Source: Lottia gigantea | Taxonomy: Eukaryota > Mollusca > Gastropoda > Lottiidae | DNA length: 64,000 nucleotides | Reading direction: 5' to 3' | Assembly (NCBI RefSeq): GCF_000327385.1 | Contig: NW_008709540.1 | Span: forward strand, 911,954 to 975,953 | Shown here: one piece after another, positions 58,981 to 64,000 of the stretch | How the letters are laid out: every line of letters starts with the position of its first letter | Numbering within the stretch: the first letter of the stretch is position 1 | Translations under genes and position numbers: made by a program | The notes under the pieces: model-generated | Told to the model about the DNA's origin: nothing | Database searches by the model: none | Seen by the model: the letters and a program-made list of their open reading frames with translations, nothing else

Positions 58981-61169
58981 AATATCATACAGTGTTCACT
59001 TTATTTGACATATATTTGGCACAAGTGGTAGAGATTTATCTATATTGCAGTGAACAATGGACCATTCTCAGGTTTGTGTCTAGGATTTCCATAGATTAAA
59101 TTACAATACTAAACTATTTACAGGATTGAAAGCTTGGGTTAGATAAGTTCTTTCTCACATTTCATATTGGGGAACATGGGTGATTGAGCAAATCAGATGC
59201 ATGCTCACTAATGTGGGATCCATGGATTTCAACCCTGTTTCCATCTGTCAGTGATAGGCCTACAGGTTAGAGGGACTGACATGGAAGAATGGTCTTGTTT
59301 GAATATTTCCAAACAGTGTCTGGAGTTTCTCTAGACAGAAGTACAATGAAAACTGAATTATCCTCAAGATTGTGACCCTGGGTTAGATAAGTTCTTTCTC
59401 ACATTTTGATGGCGAGCTGAGGTGATTGAACAAGTCAGACACTTGCTCACTAATGTGGGATCCATGGATTTGACCCCAGCATATGTCAAGATTTTTCAAC
59501 CCTGTTCAACCTACAGGTCGGAGGGACTAACATGGAATAATGGTCCTGTTTGGATAAGAAATAAACCATGACTATGTGCACTATAGGCTGTACAAAATAC
59601 CTTGACAGCTTTAATCAATATAAGAGGCTCACTGTCACAAAAAAAAATTCCCTCGTCGCACACTGCATGCACCTCTTCATTTAATCAACAAGGGTAGAAA
59701 AGTAGCATAACATATCTTCAATTATTATATTATTTAACAGATGAAAGTGAACCAACCTCTATCTATTTGGAAATAACCCTCACATATTTGTAACTTTTCA
59801 CCCAAAACCTTCAACTTCAAGAAAGCAGAAGCACTGTCTGAGATTCTTAATTTTGATTCACATTTCTTAAAGATTCATTGGACTTTGAAAATGGGGTCAG
59901 CACAAGAAAAATAGATGTACCCCACTTAGAGTAAGACTTTCTATATATGTAGCAGATGTCAAAGTTAAAAATCAAGATTATTAGATTAATACACATTAAA
60001 TGAAGAAACTGGAACTGTCAGTAAGGAGTTAAAGTAAGATTTTAATATCTATGATAGAAAACTTTTATAAAGTTTTAGTAAGCAACAAATGAGTCTGTAG
60101 TATAGTTATGACACCAGGTAAGTCTACTGTTGAACAAATTTGTTGTCATCTTAGGAGGTGATTAAGGAAATATGCTGTATACATATAAGTTGAATGGTGA
60201 ATCACCATCTTTGTATGGGTGTTAGGGTGTATTGAGACGAGTCTCAATGAAAGCACTGGCCTGGGTCACAGAGCAATAGATAAGTCTATTAATTATGTGA
60301 AAATATTAGTTAGTCATTAGTATGATTTTAGTTAAAAAGACACACACACAAACATACACTGCATGTTATATAATATACTATATATAGCCATGGCACCAGT
60401 CCTGAAATAAGTACTCCCTGAAATCTAACTTAGAAATCGATTAATATATTGATATAACATGATACATTTATATGAAGAGATGTATGGGAATGAGAATGGT
60501 ATTTTTTTTTCTTTCATACAAGTTTAGATAATTCCACATACATCACAAACATCCAAAATAATTTACAGATTTCCCAGTTTTATTAGGAAATTGGGACTTT
60601 CGTTCCTCTCTCATAGTAACAGTATTTGCCTAGATGGCTGTTTAGGCCCAAAGTATTTTTTTCTTGGAACTTAGAAAATAGTTTTGGAGAATCTTACAAA
60701 ATCCTGGCAATTTTGCATGGAATTAAAAGTTTTATAGATGATTTTGACATTATATATAGGCCTACTTGAAGTCTAATTGAAATAAAAGAATTAATTACAA
60801 CTTTTATCTTGATGAATATGATGGAATATTCTCACAAATGCTTTATAATATCAAAATATTTTGCTATTTATTGAAATCCATCTATTAAAATTGAAAATTG
60901 TCGACTTTTAACTCACAAATTGTGAAAAAACTTCTGATTTTAATGGCCAAGTCCAAACATATAAAATTAAATTTTATCTCAATTTTACCATATTTTTTCA
61001 AATTTTCTGTAGAAATATGTCTTAAAATGAACGTTTGGGTTGTTTAGACAAATATAATCTGGAATTTTGCTTTAAGAAGGCTTTAATTCTCAAAAAAGGT
61101 GAAAATTTGGTCAATCATTGTGGCCGGTTGTGTTATAAGTTATGTCGCCCATTTCCGTGACCTCAATAA
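58981..61169. other. Intergenic region between KY-like and NSD-like genes
   Basis: Holds SINE-related duplicated segments (59129-59726). From 59730 to 61100 it is AT-rich without recognised features. Confidence 0.55.
59129..59726 (+). mobile_element. Old SINE in a duplicated segment
   Basis: GGGTTAGATAAGTTCTTTCTC followed by GTGATTGA, TGCTCACTAATGTGGGATCC and ATGGATTT occurs at about 59137 and 59382. The second unit continues into a complete but diverged SINE body and 3' end (GACAATAA-like, TCGCACACTGCATGC, GTAGAAAAGTAGCATAA). Confidence 0.6.
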
Positions 61170-61241
61170 ACCAATCAGAGTAGAGGCAACTTTCCCGCCG
61201 TAATTATCCGACTATCAGCCCATACTGAATGCTCTCCGATT
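61130..61241 (+). promoter_or_regulatory. Probable promoter and first non-coding exon of NSD-like gene
   Basis: A locally GC-richer stretch with a CCAAT box (AAACCAATCAGAG) and CCCGCCG. It ends at a strong donor, GATT|GTAAGT (61242). The first coding exon (62512) starts with an acceptor and only seven bases before the ATG, so an upstream non-coding exon is expected. The start site is not determined. Confidence 0.4.
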
Positions 61242-62511
61242 GTAAGTGGAATTTTCCCTTTTTTACGCGAATCTGGACCATAATTTTTACAATTTTTTAC
61301 TTTTTTATGTGCCCTAGAACATACGGAATGCAAGATATTCTGAATAAATGCTGTACCATCGTTTTTTGAAGATTTTGCTTTGTTTTCCCTGAGTTTTTAC
61401 TCTTGCCGCGTGGAGGCGTCGCAAATCCAAGATGGCTTCCCAAGATTAATTTTTTCCCTTTATTGAACAATTTGGGGACATTTTTATCATCTGATTTTTG
61501 ATGATTCATCTTAAATAGGCCACATTTCTTTCTTGACTGTTTTCCCTCTTTAAAATGTATTTTTGAAAGATGTGTATGATGTAGCAGCAATATAAAATGG
61601 AATATTTTGGTCAATTTGTGAAACTTGAAATGAAAAATGAATAGGTTGGCTTCTTTTCTATCAGGTCCATGTAACTGACAATAGGCCAACATTTTGTTGA
61701 ACTAAAGTTTATAAAGCACTGATCTATGATTTACATCTTTTTCTGTCATTGAAAAAGAATACACTTGAAGCCCTGGTCTTGTCTCTATTTGGATTTTCAA
61801 TTTTTTAAAGGATTTGGGACAGTGGGGTTTTAAACTTAAAGAGAAGGTAGCCATAGACAATGTCAATACTGGGCATAGCTTTGAATTAGTTTAAAAGTAG
61901 CAAATCTTGAGCAACTATAAGACTCTAGATTGCTCTGGAATTAAAGGTAGGCATTAACATAAAATAACATATGTGTCAAACAGATGCGATTAGGAAGAGA
62001 CCGAGAATCGTGCAATTTTTGCTATGTCTAATGATGTGCTTTATTTGCTTGAGTAAATATTTTAGCCATGCTTGCATGCTTCTTTTCATGCGGTATATTT
62101 GTAATTCACGGTAAAAGTAGGGTGTACCTATCCTTTTGAATAAAAGAAGCCTACTTATATATTTGAGCAAAAATAATGAAATACATTGTTGATTCAGTTT
62201 TAATCTATAAAAAAAGTCGTAATGGACAGAAGTTTGCTTTTTTGGGGCGTTTATTTTTATTCTTCGTATCTAATTCAATTCTTATTTTGTTGTTGAAAGT
62301 CCATGGTTGAGAGTAACAAATCATTATCTGACTATAGAGTCCTGCAAAGTGAACATATTTTATTTTTCTGAAGTTTGTAGCTGGTGTTGATTTGTGTAAC
62401 TATTAGATTCAGTTGATTTTAAATAAGGTGCAAATAAGCAGCGAACATGAACTGCTTATCTTTCTTAATTTGTTTCAAGGCATTATACAATCCATAGAAA
62501 TGTAATTTCAG
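61242..62511 (+). other. Putative first intron of NSD-like gene
   Basis: AT-rich. A minus-strand frame of 131 codons (61297-61692) is Lys/His/Phe-rich without a known domain. No repeats are recognised. Confidence 0.4.
61427..61440 (+). promoter_or_regulatory. YY1-like site
   Basis: CCAAGATGGCTTCC matches the YY1 core AAGATGGC, often found just downstream of start sites of broadly expressed animal genes. It sits near GCGTGGAGGCGTCGC, another GC-rich patch. Confidence 0.4.
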
Positions 62512-62690
62512 AGTAAAAATGGAGAATAATTCAGCAGGAAATTTAACAAATGGAGATGGGTCTGCATTGGGTAGCGGTGACGGGCCGGCAGCCAGTCTGC
62601 CCTCTAGTGGAGTACATCATCATTTACCTCAGATACCCACTATGGATAAGGGAATAAAGAAAGCGTACAGTAAGGCTAAACAAATGACAG
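62512..62690 (+). CDS. NSD-like exon 1 (coding start)
   Basis: Acceptor tttcag at 62511; AAAAATGG start context at 62519; donor gtaagt at 62691. It encodes 57 residues, Gly/Ser/His-rich then basic (KGIKKAYSKAKQ). No in-frame upstream start is visible in the exon. Confidence 0.75.
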
Positions 62691-64000
62691 GTAAGTAATT
62701 TAGAAATGTATACAAGCGTTGTGATATTTAAGATTCAGTAAATTTTGATTTAACAGTGAGGTTTTGAATTAAATTTTTTGGAGAATCAGAATGTGTCCCC
62801 ACCTTGGGACACTTCCCTGTGGTTGAAAACGTACGAGTTAATTCAGAGGAAAGAAACCTTTAAAAAGTAAAAATTAAAAGGGATTTAATTTTGAAGTTTG
62901 TTGACTATTTGTAGGTGCAGGGGATAAAGATAAGTTAGAGAATGTGACAGTGACCCATGTTGAAGGTACAGGAGCTGTTTTAAAGATATCAGAAACAGAC
63001 ATGGACGTTGAGAACCTTCTAGATCAAGTTGAAGCAGACGCAGGTGAATCGAAATTAAATGGAGACTCGAAACCAGAAGAGAAATCCCCAGAGGAAAAAG
63101 TTGAAGTGAAGACGGAATTGACTGTTCCTAAAAAACGAGGTCGGAAGTCGAAAGATGCTGCCGACAGTTCAGATTATACTCCATCACAGTCAGTTGTCTC
63201 CCCTTCTCCAGATAATCAAGAACAGCGTGTCAAAAGAGTCGTGAAGCGAAAAGTTCTCAAATCAGAATTCCAAGAAACTGAAAAATCACCAAAAGAAGTA
63301 AAAGTCCAGGCAAAAGCATCTCCTATTGTAGCTTCTCCAGAAATTGAGGCTAAGAAACCAGCTAAATATGCAATGGGTGATATGTTGTGGGGGAAAGTTG
63401 GGGGTCATCCATGGTGGCCTTGTATGGTGTCTGAATGTCCTTATACTTTCCAGTTTACTAAGCTCTCTGGTAAGATATTCATCAACAGACTTTTTTGTGT
63501 CCTTGTGCGAAATAGCAAAAATTTGGATCTTAGACATTGCTCATTGATAAATCTACTTTTCAAACCTGAAATAGGTTAGAAGAAGAAACAATAGTTGTGT
63601 AACGTGTATACCAAGGATATGCAGGATAAGAATTATGGAATAGGCCTTATTCTCAAAAAGTTAATGTTAGATGGTATTAGTTTTCCGACTTCTGATTGGT
63701 CTTTTAAAGTCAATTTGAAAAATCTATTTTAAAGTTAGTTTTATTATCCAATCGAATTAAAGTATATCCAATCAAATTACTTTAATTCTGCTTTTATCTG
63801 AGTTAAGTTTTTGAGTAAAAAACCTTGTATATTATATGTATTTGGTTTGATCAAACTATTCAATGAATTATAAAATCTTGGATATATTTAGGTACAGAAA
63901 AGTAGGACGTAAAACTTCATTTCATTTGTATATTTTCAGGTAGTCGAATGACCAGGATGTATCATGTACAATATTTTGGTAATGAAGGCGAGCGAGGTTG
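62512..64000 (+). CDS. NSD-family histone methyltransferase-like protein, N-terminal part (runs off window)
   Basis: Exons 62512-62690 (ATG 62519), 62915-63469 and 63940 onward join in phases 1 and 1. The first 200 residues are polar and disordered (Ser, Glu, Lys), with an AT-hook-like patch VPKKRGRKSK at residues 128-137. The PWWP domain starts at KYAMGDMLWGKVGGHPWWP (about 208-226) and continues TKLSG|SRM, YHVQYFG. It closely resembles the first PWWP of NSD2/NSD3-type H3K36 methyltransferases, including CMVS and TKL. By family, the PHD fingers and SET domain should follow outside the window. It acts in the nucleus, reading methylated nucleosomes. Confidence 0.85.
62915..63469 (+). CDS. NSD-like exon 2 (AT-hook-like patch and first half of PWWP)
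   Basis: 185 residues ending at TKLSG, where a phase-1 donor gtaaga splits the PWWP domain. Aromatic-cage region PWWP is intact. Confidence 0.88.
63887..63928 (+). mobile_element. SINE 3' tail adjoining a splice acceptor
   Basis: TTAGGTACAGAAAAGTAGGACGTAAAAC-type sequence and TTCATTTCATTT are the SINE end, truncated at its 5' side. It ends 11 bases before the acceptor AG at 63938-63939. Confidence 0.75.
63940..64000 (+). CDS. NSD-like exon 3 (second half of PWWP, truncated by window)
   Basis: Acceptor tattttcag at 63939. It continues SRMTRMYHVQYFG in frame, matching the Y/HVQFFG strand of NSD PWWP domains. Confidence 0.85.

Noticed and set aside
61297-61692. 131-codon minus-strand frame next to the NSD promoter
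   Set aside because: Low-complexity Lys/His/Phe composition and no family resemblance; a divergent gene cannot be supported.

Overview
The window is animal nuclear DNA: AT-rich, with long introns, GT-AG splicing, tRNA-derived SINEs and many short inverted-repeat transposons. The gene families (a C-type lectin/PAN membrane receptor, a hillarin/kyphoscoliosis-peptidase-like protein, an NSD-type PWWP protein) and the SINE style suggest a lophotrochozoan, most likely a gastropod mollusc. This is inference, because no species-diagnostic sequence is visible. A 197-base run of N (14812-15008) is an assembly gap.

Layout, all genes on the + strand. (1) 386-5656: the 3' five exons of a single-pass membrane protein. 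It has a C-type lectin domain, a PAN/apple domain, a Ser/Thr-rich repeated stalk, a transmembrane helix and a long basic cytoplasmic tail. Its 5' end lies outside the window. (2) About 8100-58970: a kyphoscoliosis-peptidase/hillarin-like gene. A probable untranslated first exon ends at 8299, a 30-kb intron follows, and nine coding exons (38615-57603) encode 1265 residues. The protein has two tandem transglutaminase-like modules, each followed by beta-sandwich-like repeats. Both modules keep the His and Asp of the catalytic triad but appear to have lost the cysteine. (3) About 61170 to beyond the window end: the 5' end of an NSD-family histone methyltransferase-like gene, with an AT-hook-like basic patch and an intron-split PWWP domain.

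The non-coding space is dominated by repeats. A roughly 365-bp tRNA-headed SINE with an ATTTC-rich tail occurs as two copies with a recognisable head and body (one has an internal deletion) and about twenty partial copies. Several MITE families are present: TTAA-flanked long palindromes, a GGGGCC-ended element, a TCACAATGTC foldback family and a CGATACG family. One TTAA palindrome carries a nested Harbinger-like insertion with a TTA target duplication. Foldback repeats carry a shared small stem motif. There are many minisatellites, including a 62-bp array whose unit is also scattered singly through the window, and a 300-bp hexanucleotide array.

The three genes show no sign of acting as one pathway. 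The points most worth pursuing are the cysteine-less tandem transglutaminase-like protein, the lectin-PAN receptor with its clustered CRE octamers inside coding sequence, and the mobile-element archaeology.
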